Below are positions 54,113 through 63,710 of a stretch of 64,000 nucleotides of DNA, in pieces (within the stretch, counting starts at the first letter, position 1; every line of letters begins with the position of its first letter). Location of the stretch: NCBI GenBank assembly GCA_022450045.1, contig JAKURD010000002.1:248001-312000 (forward strand), written 5' to 3'. The notes beneath the pieces were generated by a model that was not told the DNA's origin, ran no database searches, and saw only the letters and a list, made by a program, of their open reading frames with translations. The position numbers and the translations under genes were made by a program. This DNA comes from Gracilimonas sp. Lineage in GTDB: Bacteria; Bacteroidota; Rhodothermia; Balneolales; Balneolaceae.

Positions 54113-56683
54113 TTGAAGATAGAAGAAAAAGCTAAACAAACGTTTGAATCGAATCCTGAGCTTAGGGCTCTTTTTCTTTTTGATCACGATTTAAACTATA
54201 AAGAAGAGATCCAAGAAATTGAATCTAATGGCATTCAGGTTTTGGAGGTTAAACTAAGGGAAGGCGTTCGGGCAAAATATCAGTTTGAAAAAGACAGTGC
54301 TGAGAAGAAGTATTTAATCTATTGTCCATTTCGAAGGCCCACTGGTGATGCTCAACAACAATTTCATTTAATCGATATTCTATTTGCCAATAAAGTACTC
54401 TCTCTTGATCCTCGTGACGACCTTATTGAAGAATACAGCCTACCAAAAGATTTATATGATCTCATCGATAAATACTATGAAAATGGGTTAAGGTTCAAAA
54501 AAGATCGAAGGCCATTAGAGCCAATTCTAAATTCTTCATTAACCGAACGAAAACTGAAAATAGGTCTTTGCCAACGAATACTGGGTTACACAAAGGTGAC
54601 ACCAGCTCCAACAATCAATGAAACACTGGCAAAACTTTTCGTTGTTTCTAAAGATGATGACCTACTGGCTGAAAAGATAAAAAGTCTACGAGAACTGGAA
54701 TTAGATGCATTTTTAGGACGGGAGTTAAGTCAACTATTTGACCTGGATGACAATAATCTAACCAAAGAAAATATTGTTACTGCACTTCTGAAGTTTAAAT
54801 ATAATCTTCTTGTAGGTTCAATTGAGCATGATTTAGATAATGATCCGTATTCAAAGTTACTGATCTCGGATCAACGGCGTTTAAATCAACTCCCCGTACT
54901 GCACATAGAATGGAAACGAAACCCAAGTCTGGAAGTCAACCCGGATGTAGTGTTCAGCTCTCTTACCTCAGATGTTAGTGAAAATAAGCTACTTGAGATA
55001 TATGGAGCTGAAGCTCGTTTTGGACTTGCAACGAAGGAAGTAATATCTGCTGTTCTGAATTTTCTTATTCCAATTGTAAAAAATCAGCCCAAAAAAGTGC
55101 TAAATACCTTGCAGTTTTATTGGGACGATGTGAGAGATGATGACTCTCCATTATCACATTGTGTTACATGTCTGTGGCATATGGCTGCACTGTACAATGA
55201 AATAAAGAATCATCCTGTCCGTGAATTGGATTCACCGGATGAATACGTTGATCAGTATATAAAACATCATTACGAAATTGATCTTAGATATCGAAAAGCC
55301 GTTTCCGCATATAAAAAAATAAAAGATCCTCAGTTTATAGCTGAAATAGGTTTAGAAGGTACTTACCAAGAATTGTTGTCATTTTATCACGCCGATTTTA
55401 TTCAAAAATTGAATATTGGTTGGCAACAAAGATTGAACGATTTAAATTTTCAGTTTGAAAAATTCAATACGGCGAAACAGTATTCTTTTTTTAGCAACCA
55501 TGTAGAAAGTTCTGAATTGAAAACAGCAGTCATTATATCAGATGCGCTTAGGTATGAAGCAGCTTTAGATCTCTTTAAGGTTTTGAAACGGGATGCTAAA
55601 AAGGAGCTTGAAATACAGCCTATAATTGCCTCCGTTCCATCTCATACAGCGTTGGGGATGTCTAATTTATTGCCCCATGAAAAAATGAAGATGCAATCTG
55701 GTGATTATTGTATCAATGGAGTTAAAACGGTTGGCACTCCAAACCGAAAGAGGATTCTTGAAGAAAACAGTTCCGGAGCAACCGCAATTACAGCTCTTGA
55801 AGTTGAAGAAATGAATCGAGAACAACTCCGCAAGCTCTTTAAAGACTTCAATACGGTTTATATTTATCACAATTTAATTGATACGACCGGTGAACAGCGA
55901 ACAACCGAGAAAAATGTATTTGGTGCTGTAGAAGAGACGATTCAATACATTGATAATCTAATCAGAGTATTGAATAACGCAAACGTGTACCGTTTCATCG
56001 TTACAGCTGATCACGGTTTTAACTATCTGGAGAATAAGTTAGATGAACCTACGCTTGAAGATGGTCCGGAAGTTAAAGGAAAGGTGAAAGGCGATCCCCG
56101 ATTCATCATAGCAGAAGAGATTGATAACAGTTTTGAGGGGTACTCCTTTCCAATTTCATCTACTTCAAGAATTGATGAAAATTACATGGTTGCGTTACCA
56201 AGAGCTGTTAATAGATTTAGACATCCAGGAGTTGGTTATCATTATGTTCATGGGGGTGCAAGTTTGCAAGAAGTTCTTGTCCCTGTATTGGAAATAAATA
56301 GAAAACGTGAGGAAAGGGGGCAGAAAGTTGATATCAAACTGGTTTCCAACAAGTTCGAAATCACAACCAGTTCTGCTTCAATAGAATTGTTGCAGGTTCA
56401 GTCTGTTGGTGATAAACGGAACCCAAGACATGTGAAATTTGGGTTTTATGATGATGCAAAAAAGCTTGTATCCGCTGAAGAAGAAGTTGTTTTTGAGTCA
56501 ACATCAAAGGATGCTACATTGCGTAAGAAAAAGATATTGTTAACATTAACACTAGAAGCTGATGAGCTGAATCATTGTACATTATTAGGGTTTGATAAAG
56601 ATGATCATAATAAATTGAATCCGGTTGTTAATCAGCGTTACACCATAAAAAGAATGATGGGGACAGATGATTTCGGAATTTGA
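54113..56683 (+). CDS. pglZ: BREX phosphatase-domain protein PglZ
   Basis: 856 residues beginning at a TTG (KIEEKAKQTFESNPELRALF), since no ATG lies at the conserved N-terminus and the pglX stop is 8 bp upstream. The alkaline-phosphatase-like core shows VIISDALRYEAALDLF (about 473), SVPSHTALGMSNLLPHEKM and VTADHGFNYLEN (about 630) with metal-binding Asp/His. PglZ is a nuclease/phosphatase-fold subunit that binds BrxB. Overlaps brxL by 17 bp. Confidence 0.94.
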   Translation: MKIEEKAKQTFESNPELRALFLFDHDLNYKEEIQEIESNGIQVLEVKLREGVRAKYQFEKDSAEKKYLIYCPFRRPTGDAQQQFHLIDILFANKVLSLDPRDDLIEEYSLPKDLYDLIDKYYENGLRFKKDRRPLEPILNSSLTERKLKIGLCQRILGYTKVTPAPTINETLAKLFVVSKDDDLLAEKIKSLRELELDAFLGRELSQLFDLDDNNLTKENIVTALLKFKYNLLVGSIEHDLDNDPYSKLLISDQRRLNQLPVLHIEWKRNPSLEVNPDVVFSSLTSDVSENKLLEIYGAEARFGLATKEVISAVLNFLIPIVKNQPKKVLNTLQFYWDDVRDDDSPLSHCVTCLWHMAALYNEIKNHPVRELDSPDEYVDQYIKHHYEIDLRYRKAVSAYKKIKDPQFIAEIGLEGTYQELLSFYHADFIQKLNIGWQQRLNDLNFQFEKFNTAKQYSFFSNHVESSELKTAVIISDALRYEAALDLFKVLKRDAKKELEIQPIIASVPSHTALGMSNLLPHEKMKMQSGDYCINGVKTVGTPNRKRILEENSSGATAITALEVEEMNREQLRKLFKDFNTVYIYHNLIDTTGEQRTTEKNVFGAVEETIQYIDNLIRVLNNANVYRFIVTADHGFNYLENKLDEPTLEDGPEVKGKVKGDPRFIIAEEIDNSFEGYSFPISSTSRIDENYMVALPRAVNRFRHPGVGYHYVHGGASLQEVLVPVLEINRKREERGQKVDIKLVSNKFEITTSSASIELLQVQSVGDKRNPRHVKFGFYDDAKKLVSAEEEVVFESTSKDATLRKKKILLTLTLEADELNHCTLLGFDKDDHNKLNPVVNQRYTIKRMMGTDDFGI

Positions 56684-58736
56684 AAATAAAGTTAAAGAGC
56701 ATTTTGAGGGAAAAGTTGTAAGAAAAGACCTTACCAAATTCGTTAAGGGAAATGCGGTAGTCCCAACCTATGTTTTAGAATATTTACTCGGGCAGCACTG
56801 CGCCTCTTCTGACGAAGAAATCGTACAAGAAGGAATTGAACGTGTAAAAAGTATCATTTCAAACCATTACGTACACAGAGATGAATCTGAGCTAGTTAAG
56901 TCAACAATCCGGGAGAAAGGAAAGCACAAAATTATTGACCGTGTAACGGTGACGTTTAATGACCGACAGGATAATTATGAAGCAGAATTTTCCAACCTAG
57001 GGCTAAAAAAAGTAGAAGTTCGATCAGATATTGTAAAGAAACACCAAAAACTTTTGACAGGAGGCGTATGGTGTATAACAGATCTCTCCTATTTATATAC
57101 GGATAATAAGAATGCTTCTCCCTGGGTTATTGATAATCTAAATCCAATTCAACTCTCAACGCTTGATTTTACCGAGTATGTAGAGCTGAGAAAAGAATTT
57201 TCAAAAGATGAATGGATCAGGTTACTTATTCAAAGCATGGGATTGAATCCCGAAGAACTTGGTCCAAGACAGCAAATGCTGCAGCTCATCCGCCTTATAC
57301 CTTACTGTGAGAGAAATTACAATCTGATTGAACTTGGGCCAAAAGGAACGGGGAAATCCCATATTTACTCCGAATTTTCTCCCCACGGTATTTTGATTTC
57401 AGGTGGTGACGTGACTGTGGCAAAGCTTTTTGTTAACAATAATACCGGCAATATCGGATTAGTCGGTTATTGGGATGTGGTGGCATTTGATGAATTTGCC
57501 GGCAGACAAAAGAAGCCCTCAAAGAGCCTGGTCGATATCATGAAGAACTACATGGCCAATAAAACTTTTTCAAGAGGCAAAGATGTTTTAGGAGCGGAAG
57601 CGTCTATGGTCTTTGTGGGTAACACAGATCGATCAGTAGCACACATGTTAAGGCATAGTGATCTATTTGATGCATTACCTACTATGTATCATGATTCAGC
57701 ATTTTTGGACCGTTTACACTATTATTTACCTGGCTGGGAAATAGCAAAGCTACGGAACGAGATGTTCAGTACTGGATATGGTTTTGTGGTAGATTATCTT
57801 GCAGAAGCTCTTCGTCATCTAAAGAAAGAGGATTTCTCAACCATTTTGAAAAAGGAGCTAACCTTTTCGAACGAATTGACATCAAGGGACAGAGACGGTG
57901 TTACCAAAACTTTCTCAGGATTGGTAAAACTCATTTACCCTGATGGTGAGGTCCCGAAAGAAGATATGATTGAGTTTGCTAAACTCTCTATGGAGGGGCG
58001 TAAAAGAGTTAAAGACCAACTGGTCCGTATTGACGACACATTTGAGCCTGTAAAATTCTATTTCACTGATAGCAATGATGGAAAAGTTCAAATTGAAACA
58101 CCTGAAAATATCCGATTTAAAGATAAACTTCTGGATTATGCAAAAGAACACAATGGAGAAGAAGCTGAAGAGACTGAAATAAAAGAATCTCAGGAATCTG
58201 TTAAATCGATAAAGAAAGATATTCCTAGTACAGAAGAAGCCGAAATCAAACCCGGATCACAAAAGTTGGTAGTGGAAAACCAAACGGGAATTACTTACGA
58301 TGATCTTTTTGCTCCTTGTTTAAAGGATGCTACAAAAATCGAAGTTATTGATCCTTACATCAGGCTCTATTACCAGATTAAAAATTTCATGGAATTTTGT
58401 GATATGTTAATGAGGATCAAGCAAGAAGGAGAGGTAATTCACCTTGATTTAATAACAAGCAAGGATGAAGATCCTGAAGTAGCAAATGACCAAATCGAAG
58501 GTTTTGATCAATTAAAAGAAATGCTATTAGAGCACGACATTGAATTTGAATATAGATTTGACGAGGTACATCACGATCGTTCAATATCTACAGATACCGG
58601 TTGGAAAATTGACCTAGGAAGGGGCTTAGATATTTTTCAGCCTTATGACTTTAAAAATCGATTCAACATAGCGAATCTACACCAAGGGGCAAGGAAGTGT
58701 AAGCAGTTTTCGGTTACCTATTTGAGAGTTGAATGA
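56667..58736 (+). CDS. brxL: BREX Lon-like ATPase BrxL
   Basis: 689 residues. AAA+ core: Walker A ELGPKGTGKSHIYSEFSP (about 222-239), Walker B VVAFDEFAG (about 270), sensor region VFVGNTDRSVAHMLRHSDLF. A Lon-protease-like C-terminal region follows; the linker at about 490-540 is rich in Glu/Lys. BrxL forms ring-shaped hexamers on DNA and is needed for exclusion but not for methylation. Last gene of the six-gene type I BREX operon. Confidence 0.95.
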   Translation: MISEFENKVKEHFEGKVVRKDLTKFVKGNAVVPTYVLEYLLGQHCASSDEEIVQEGIERVKSIISNHYVHRDESELVKSTIREKGKHKIIDRVTVTFNDRQDNYEAEFSNLGLKKVEVRSDIVKKHQKLLTGGVWCITDLSYLYTDNKNASPWVIDNLNPIQLSTLDFTEYVELRKEFSKDEWIRLLIQSMGLNPEELGPRQQMLQLIRLIPYCERNYNLIELGPKGTGKSHIYSEFSPHGILISGGDVTVAKLFVNNNTGNIGLVGYWDVVAFDEFAGRQKKPSKSLVDIMKNYMANKTFSRGKDVLGAEASMVFVGNTDRSVAHMLRHSDLFDALPTMYHDSAFLDRLHYYLPGWEIAKLRNEMFSTGYGFVVDYLAEALRHLKKEDFSTILKKELTFSNELTSRDRDGVTKTFSGLVKLIYPDGEVPKEDMIEFAKLSMEGRKRVKDQLVRIDDTFEPVKFYFTDSNDGKVQIETPENIRFKDKLLDYAKEHNGEEAEETEIKESQESVKSIKKDIPSTEEAEIKPGSQKLVVENQTGITYDDLFAPCLKDATKIEVIDPYIRLYYQIKNFMEFCDMLMRIKQEGEVIHLDLITSKDEDPEVANDQIEGFDQLKEMLLEHDIEFEYRFDEVHHDRSISTDTGWKIDLGRGLDIFQPYDFKNRFNIANLHQGARKCKQFSVTYLRVE

Positions 58737-58802
58737 ACTCGGGTTTAAATCAAATTCACATCTGTTTAAAATACATCAGAGGTTTAGAGATCTAAAATGT
58801 AA

Positions 58803-60065
58803 TAGCCACGATTTGATCTGACAGTCACTGGTTAGAAAGTGGTTTTTGTTGTCAGGTTCATCTCGTCCAAATTTGGCGCTTGTTGCGTTTGAGTTTCAGC
58901 AGGTAATTCGAGGGGAGAATCTTCCTGTTCTTCCTCTTGATTACTGTTCTGCCAAGGTAACTCGTCCACCTGTTTTTCCAAAGCTAAATGTTTGCTGTCC
59001 TCCAACGTTTGCGACGGTGTTTTGCCGTAGCAATACTTTCCTGAATGGGTTCGCTCGGTGTTATACCAGCTGATCCACTCATCTAATTCGATCTGTAGCT
59101 CCTCAATACTCCGGAAAACTTTCTTGCGGAATATGATCGAGTAGAACTCTTCCTGAATAGTTCGGTGGAATCGTTCACAGATCCCATTGGTCTGCGGGGA
59201 TTTGGCCTTGGTCCGGGTATGGTCGATGTCCTCAAGATCCAAATACAACTGGAACGGATGATTCTCGAGCTTGCCGCAGTATTCAGTCCCCCGGTCGGTG
59301 AGGATACGTAGCAGGCGGATACCCTGCTCTTCGTACAACGGAAGCACCTTATCATTGAGCAGGTCAGCGGCAGTAATGGCATCCTTAGCCGTATAAAGCT
59401 TCGCCTGGGCGACTTTGCAATACGTATCAATATAGGTTTGCTGATAGATGCGTCCCACGCCTTTTATCGTGCCCACATAGTAGGTATCCTGAGCTCCCAA
59501 ATATCCCGGATGATGGGTCTCGATTTCTCCCCGAGCTACTTTTTGCTCTTTTGCTTTCTCTAAGGCCACCAACTGAGCTTCGGTTAAGATAATCCCTTCC
59601 TGGGCTACTTTGGCCTCTAAAGCTGTCAAACGTTTTTTGAAGGTCTCCAGGTCGTGGCGCAGCCAAATACTTCGTACGCCTCCGGGAGAAATGGTAACGC
59701 CTCGCTTAGCCAATTCGTTACTGGCTCGCTGCTGGCCATAGGCAGGAAACTCCCCAGCGATAGCTACCACTTGCTCCTCAATGGCTGGATCTACCCGATT
59801 CTTATGATTAGGTTTGCGCCTGGAAAGCTCTTGAAGAGCTGCCTCTCCTCCGGTATCATATAGCTCTTTAATCCGGTAATAACTGTCACGGGAGTATCCC
59901 ATCGTACGACAGGCTTGAGACACATTGTTTAAATGTGTAGCTAACTGTAGTAATCCTAACTTGGTTTTGATTATTTTGTCTTGTGTAGTCATGGTGAGTC
60001 TAGGTTTAGTGATTAGGTTTTTGCTTACTCTAATCTAACTAAACTGTCAGATTTCATCGTGACTA
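58803..60065. mobile_element. IS481-type insertion sequence
   Basis: About 1.26 kb, bounded by imperfect inverted repeats at 58803-58825 and 60043-60065; both arms read TAG-Y-CACGAT, three differing bases, ATCTGACAGT. One transposase gene on the minus strand fills it. No convincing target duplication flanks it (left gtaa, right cttc), so the exact ends could be a few bases off. It lies between brxL and the CYTH gene, 2 bp from the latter's stop codon. Confidence 0.8.
58832..59992 (-). CDS. IS481-family transposase
   Basis: 386 residues. N-terminal HTH ([20 protein letters not shown], then [15 protein letters not shown]), a second helical domain, and an rve integrase core with the DDE triad: Asp in [10 protein letters not shown], Asp in [13 protein letters not shown] and Glu in [17 protein letters not shown] Gln/Glu-rich tail ends it. 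Appears intact, so the element may still move. Confidence 0.92.
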   Translation of the reverse strand: MTTQDKIIKTKLGLLQLATHLNNVSQACRTMGYSRDSYYRIKELYDTGGEAALQELSRRKPNHKNRVDPAIEEQVVAIAGEFPAYGQQRASNELAKRGVTISPGGVRSIWLRHDLETFKKRLTALEAKVAQEGIILTEAQLVALEKAKEQKVARGEIETHHPGYLGAQDTYYVGTIKGVGRIYQQTYIDTYCKVAQAKLYTAKDAITAADLLNDKVLPLYEEQGIRLLRILTDRGTEYCGKLENHPFQLYLDLEDIDHTRTKAKSPQTNGICERFHRTIQEEFYSIIFRKKVFRSIEELQIELDEWISWYNTERTHSGKYCYGKTPSQTLEDSKHLALEKQVDELPWQNSNQEEEQEDSPLELPAETQTQQAPNLDEMNLTTKTTF

Positions 60066-60067
60066 CT

Positions 60068-60688
60068 TCATCTAAAAGAAGATTTTTTTTCATTATTTAA
60101 GATTTCTAATGCTTCTCTAAACCTTTCATATTTGCTTTGTAAAGAAGGTTGAGAAAAACCAGTAATTTGACGAATTATATTAATTGCGCTTTCTCTCTGA
60201 TCTAAAACATCATTTTCAATTTCAACTTCAAAGAACTTTTGTCCAGTTGGTAAACGTACTTCATCTAATTCAACATCAATTCCATTTGGTAACTCTGCTA
60301 CCCATCTATGAGTACGCATGTATCCAATTCTTTCTAAGAGTTCAATATTTAAATTTTCAAGTAGTTCAGAAAATTCGTTAGGTAGCTCTTTTTTTATATT
60401 AATTTTTTTAGTTTTTGAGAGTTTAAAATCAGTTCTTAATTCCTTTTCAATTTCTATGCAATTTCGACTCTCTTCACTAATACTACGAGGTATTTTTAAT
60501 GTTAACACTGGAAATGAACCTGGAATAAGCCGAATTCTAAAAGTAATTCCTCGCTCAGATAGCGAATTATTACTATCAAAATAAATGTTAAGTTGATCTT
60601 TGAAGCACTTGATGCGACCAGATGATTTGAGTTTGTCGAAATCTTCAGAATTTAATTCAAGCTTACTTTCTATTTCAATTGATTTCAT
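60068..60688 (-). CDS. CYTH-domain protein (triphosphate tunnel metalloenzyme)
   Basis: 206 residues, a complete CYTH fold: ExExK signature E5-I-E7-S-K9, then ERGITFRIRLI, VLTLKIPR, EIEKEL, VELDEVRLPTGQKFFEVEIE and SKYERFRE. These enzymes bind triphosphate in a beta-barrel tunnel and act as inorganic triphosphatase, thiamine triphosphatase or adenylate cyclase; which one cannot be read here. It starts 14 bp inside the end of the HD gene, so it is made from the same message. Its stop lies 2 bp from the IS481 end, and the last residue or two may have been changed by the insertion. Confidence 0.85.
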   Translation of the reverse strand: MKSIEIESKLELNSEDFDKLKSSGRIKCFKDQLNIYFDSNNSLSERGITFRIRLIPGSFPVLTLKIPRSISEESRNCIEIEKELRTDFKLSKTKKINIKKELPNEFSELLENLNIELLERIGYMRTHRWVAELPNGIDVELDEVRLPTGQKFFEVEIENDVLDQRESAINIIRQITGFSQPSLQSKYERFREALEILNNEKKSSFR

Positions 60689-62183
60689 TAGCTTTGGCTT
60701 TTAAGTTAAAATCGATTTTTCTAGCTTCAACTCTGAGTTTTTTTGAGGCGTCTTTATCATTGGATTTTAAATAAATTCTTGTTATTCCTTCTTCCTCGTT
60801 TGCTAATGCTTCCATCATTGGTGAATAATTGAACCAATCCGCATTTCCATAAGTTTGATATTTACCATCTTCTCCCCGTATTAACAATTGAGCACCATTT
60901 TCTAATCCCTTTGTCGCCTTTGCCTCAATTGTTCTTACTATTAAATCATAATCTGAAAATTGTTTAGATAATTCATCATAAACATCATCTGTTGTTTTTT
61001 TCTTTTCTTCAAAAATTCGCTTCCAAAGATTTCTTGTTGAAATACTTCTTGCTATTTTTGTAATAGAATTTTCGTTTATAATTTCATTATTTCCGTTCAA
61101 AATATTTAAGAATGATTCGTCACTTAAATCTAAATATGCATTGCAAAGGTCATCTACACTATTCAATTTAAATATATTGATTTGCTTATCCTTAGCGTTC
61201 GTAGCTATTTCACTGAGCATAAGTTCAATAGCTCGATTTGTCTTGTGATAATAAACCTGCACGAATAACTCAAACCGTGCTTGAATAAAGTTTTCAACGG
61301 CTCTTACTCCACTTTTTTTAATTCCCAATCTATAGTTCAAATTTCCATTGGAGGAAGTGGTAGCGTAAGGTAAAAAAGATTTAAGGAGTCTTTCTCTATC
61401 GAACATTCCATAACTAACTCCAATTGATTTGCTGTCTCTTTCAATATAGTCCATGCGATCAGCATCAACAGGAGCAGAAGCCACAATGTTGTTAAGTAAA
61501 GATATGAAAGGAGCTAAATTAGAGTGTTCTTTACCCAATTCATGATTTAGTAAAATAGAAGCAACTAAAAAAGGGATTTCCTCAGAATCTGTATCATCCT
61601 TTATTTCATGCCAAATAACAGAAAATAATATACATGACATTTCTTCATGTTCAATTCTTTCCTTTCTATTCTTTTTTAATAATGGAATTAATTTTTTTAG
61701 TTCTAAATACTTGGAATCCTGTTCGATTATCTCAATTACTTTTTCTCTAAAAGGAGAGAATGAATCAAATGTATGTGAAAGTGGTCCGTGTCCTAAATCA
61801 TGAACTAAAGCGGAAAATCTTAAGAGTCGGAGAGCTTTTTTTAAAAGTGTTTCATCAATATTATTTAAGTCAAATGCCTTACCATTTTGTGGATTATCAT
61901 AAATTGCACAAGTTGGTTTAGTATCTGCTACGCTACTATTAAATAAAAGTGAATTAAATATTGAATTAGCATTGTGGAGTGTTCCTAGGGAATGTTCAAA
62001 CCTTGTATGGTGAGCAGATGGAAAGACTAAATAGAGTAAACCATTTTGACGTATTTTGTGTAACCGCCTGAAAAGTCTATGATCAATAATCCTAATTTCT
62101 TCATCAGATAAGTGAATGGCACCATGTAAAGGATCTCTTACTGTTCGATTCAAATTGAGGGAATTACTTATTTTTGTGCTCAT
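60675..62183 (-). CDS. HD-domain phosphohydrolase (dNTPase/SAMHD1-like)
   Basis: 502 residues. The HD metal site is complete: H64 in HTRFEHSLGTLHNA, H128-D129 in FSALVHDLGHGPLSHTFDSF and the distal Asp in VDADRMDYIERDS (about 240-250). RLHKIRQNGLLYLVFPSAHH is the usual lead of dGTPase/SAMHD1-like proteins, which split dNTPs into nucleoside and triphosphate. Upstream partner of the overlapping CYTH gene. Located in a defence island beside BREX, on the opposite strand. Poly-nucleotide or other substrates remain possible. Confidence 0.88.
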   Translation of the reverse strand: MSTKISNSLNLNRTVRDPLHGAIHLSDEEIRIIDHRLFRRLHKIRQNGLLYLVFPSAHHTRFEHSLGTLHNANSIFNSLLFNSSVADTKPTCAIYDNPQNGKAFDLNNIDETLLKKALRLLRFSALVHDLGHGPLSHTFDSFSPFREKVIEIIEQDSKYLELKKLIPLLKKNRKERIEHEEMSCILFSVIWHEIKDDTDSEEIPFLVASILLNHELGKEHSNLAPFISLLNNIVASAPVDADRMDYIERDSKSIGVSYGMFDRERLLKSFLPYATTSSNGNLNYRLGIKKSGVRAVENFIQARFELFVQVYYHKTNRAIELMLSEIATNAKDKQINIFKLNSVDDLCNAYLDLSDESFLNILNGNNEIINENSITKIARSISTRNLWKRIFEEKKKTTDDVYDELSKQFSDYDLIVRTIEAKATKGLENGAQLLIRGEDGKYQTYGNADWFNYSPMMEALANEEEGITRIYLKSNDKDASKKLRVEARKIDFNLKAKANEIN

Positions 62184-62591
62184 ATATTTTTGTGAAGCCC
62201 AGAGGATATCTGTAAGGGAATGACAAAGTTTGGAATTAATATACTATTTGATTGTTAATTTCTGAAATGGCGGTGACAAAGGATGTCATACTTAATTAGT
62301 GCAAAATTTAGCTGTGTTGCATACTGAGATTTTAATCTCATTGCCAACGCCCTCGTGGGGAATGCTACTCTGGGCCACCTAGTACAAGTGAAAAATAAAC
62401 CCAAGAATATAGTACCTGAATTCAACTGTCCCCATTTTTTCCCCGAAGATTATAAGCAATATCCCAAAGCTTTTGATTCTGTGTCATTAGTACCGGCTTA
62501 CTAATAGTGAAAATATTGATTTATAATGGGTTGACAATATGAAATGGATTGTTCTTATTCAATTTACTTTTGAATAAAAATCCATTTCGCT
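62184..62591. other. Intergenic region between divergent HD and DUF3883 genes
   Basis: 408 bp. A frame open from 62328 to the TAA at 62502-62504 reads like protein (PEFNCPHFFPEDYKQYPKAF) but has no good start; it may be the tail of a lost gene. A -7 box TACTTTTG (62565-62572) stands 20 bp before the DUF3883 ATG. Nothing else recognised. Confidence 0.4.
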
Positions 62592-63710
62592 ATGTATGAG
62601 AAAGTCGAGGCAAATGATATAATTAGAGCTGCGAAACTGATTGATAAACAAGGTTATCCAAGAGAAATCTTAAATGGGCAGCAACGGTTTTGGGTCAGTA
62701 TCAGTGAAGGGCGAGAATATCCTTTTAAAGAACTTACACGTAGGGCTGTTGAAATTTCTACAGGAGAAGTACTAGATTTTAGTAGTACTGAAAGAATAAG
62801 GGATAAATTTAGGGATAAATTTCCTTTCAAAATTAATGAATACAAAGAAGGCATAAACTTTTTTACAGAACACGAGCTAGATATTTTTTCCAAAATTGCA
62901 GGTTCAAAAAGGAGAGCAAAACCTGAATATGAGCCAATAGACAATCGTTTTCTCCCAACATTTTATCGATCAAATAAATGGGCTGAGTTGATTCAGGAGA
63001 ATTTACCAAGTTTTGTTGTAGAGGAAAATTGGAATTGGCAAAGCGGTACTTCTTATAAAAGATACTCATGGCATACGGTTTACAAGAAAGGGGATAAAGG
63101 AAAAAAGATATTCTTTACGATTGGTGTGGATGGAGATGGGTTTCTCATTATAAAGCTTGACTGTATGAGAGAATCGAGGAATGAGAGTAAGGTTCTAGCA
63201 GAAGATAAAATAGAGCGATTCAAAAATTACAGATCTGGGAAGGACTGGAAAAGAATTATCTATGCAGATGAGTTATCAGCCTGGAGTTGGGATAAGCTTA
63301 TTAATCATACAGTAGAGTTTATCAGTTTGAAAGAGGGACTCTATGATGAGGCGATCAAATTTGTATATGAGAATTCTAAGGAAGCTCCAAAGTCAGATAA
63401 TGAGAGCTCAAATGAAGATATTTATATACCACCTGTAAATGCTCCAGAGAAGATTAAAAGTAGAATTCCAAAGGAAAGGAACTTTGAAGGGAGGGAAATA
63501 AATTGGGAAAGAGAGTTTCAAAGAGCACAGGAGACTGGAATAGGAGGGGAGGAATTCATTATTAAACAGGAAAAATTGAAGCTAATTAATGCTGGATTAC
63601 AAAATAAAGCGGAACTTGTAGAAAAAGAACTTGATGGCACTGGATTTGATATTCGTTCGTTTAATGAGGACGGAGAAGAAATTGAGACTGTTCAATTAAG
63701 TGTGTCATAA
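62592..63710 (+). CDS. DUF3883-type protein, C-terminus cut by an IS256 element
   Basis: 372 residues. The N-terminal part (YEKVEANDIIRAAKLIDKQG) and middle domain (about 120-260) are unrecognised. The C-terminus GIGGEEFIIKQEKLKLINAG and GTGFDIRSFNEDG match the beginning of DUF3883, a nuclease-like domain found in many restriction and defence proteins. The IEVK catalytic strand expected next is absent: after GEEI the sequence becomes what looks like the IS256 terminal repeat, which supplies the last eight residues and the stop. Probably inactive or altered. Part of the defence island. Confidence 0.7.
   Translation: MYEKVEANDIIRAAKLIDKQGYPREILNGQQRFWVSISEGREYPFKELTRRAVEISTGEVLDFSSTERIRDKFRDKFPFKINEYKEGINFFTEHELDIFSKIAGSKRRAKPEYEPIDNRFLPTFYRSNKWAELIQENLPSFVVEENWNWQSGTSYKRYSWHTVYKKGDKGKKIFFTIGVDGDGFLIIKLDCMRESRNESKVLAEDKIERFKNYRSGKDWKRIIYADELSAWSWDKLINHTVEFISLKEGLYDEAIKFVYENSKEAPKSDNESSNEDIYIPPVNAPEKIKSRIPKERNFEGREINWEREFQRAQETGIGGEEFIIKQEKLKLINAGLQNKAELVEKELDGTGFDIRSFNEDGEEIETVQLSVS

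Noticed and set aside
58799..60069. Target-site duplication for the IS481 element
   Set aside because: Flanks (gtaa on the left, cttc on the right) do not match at any length tried by eye.
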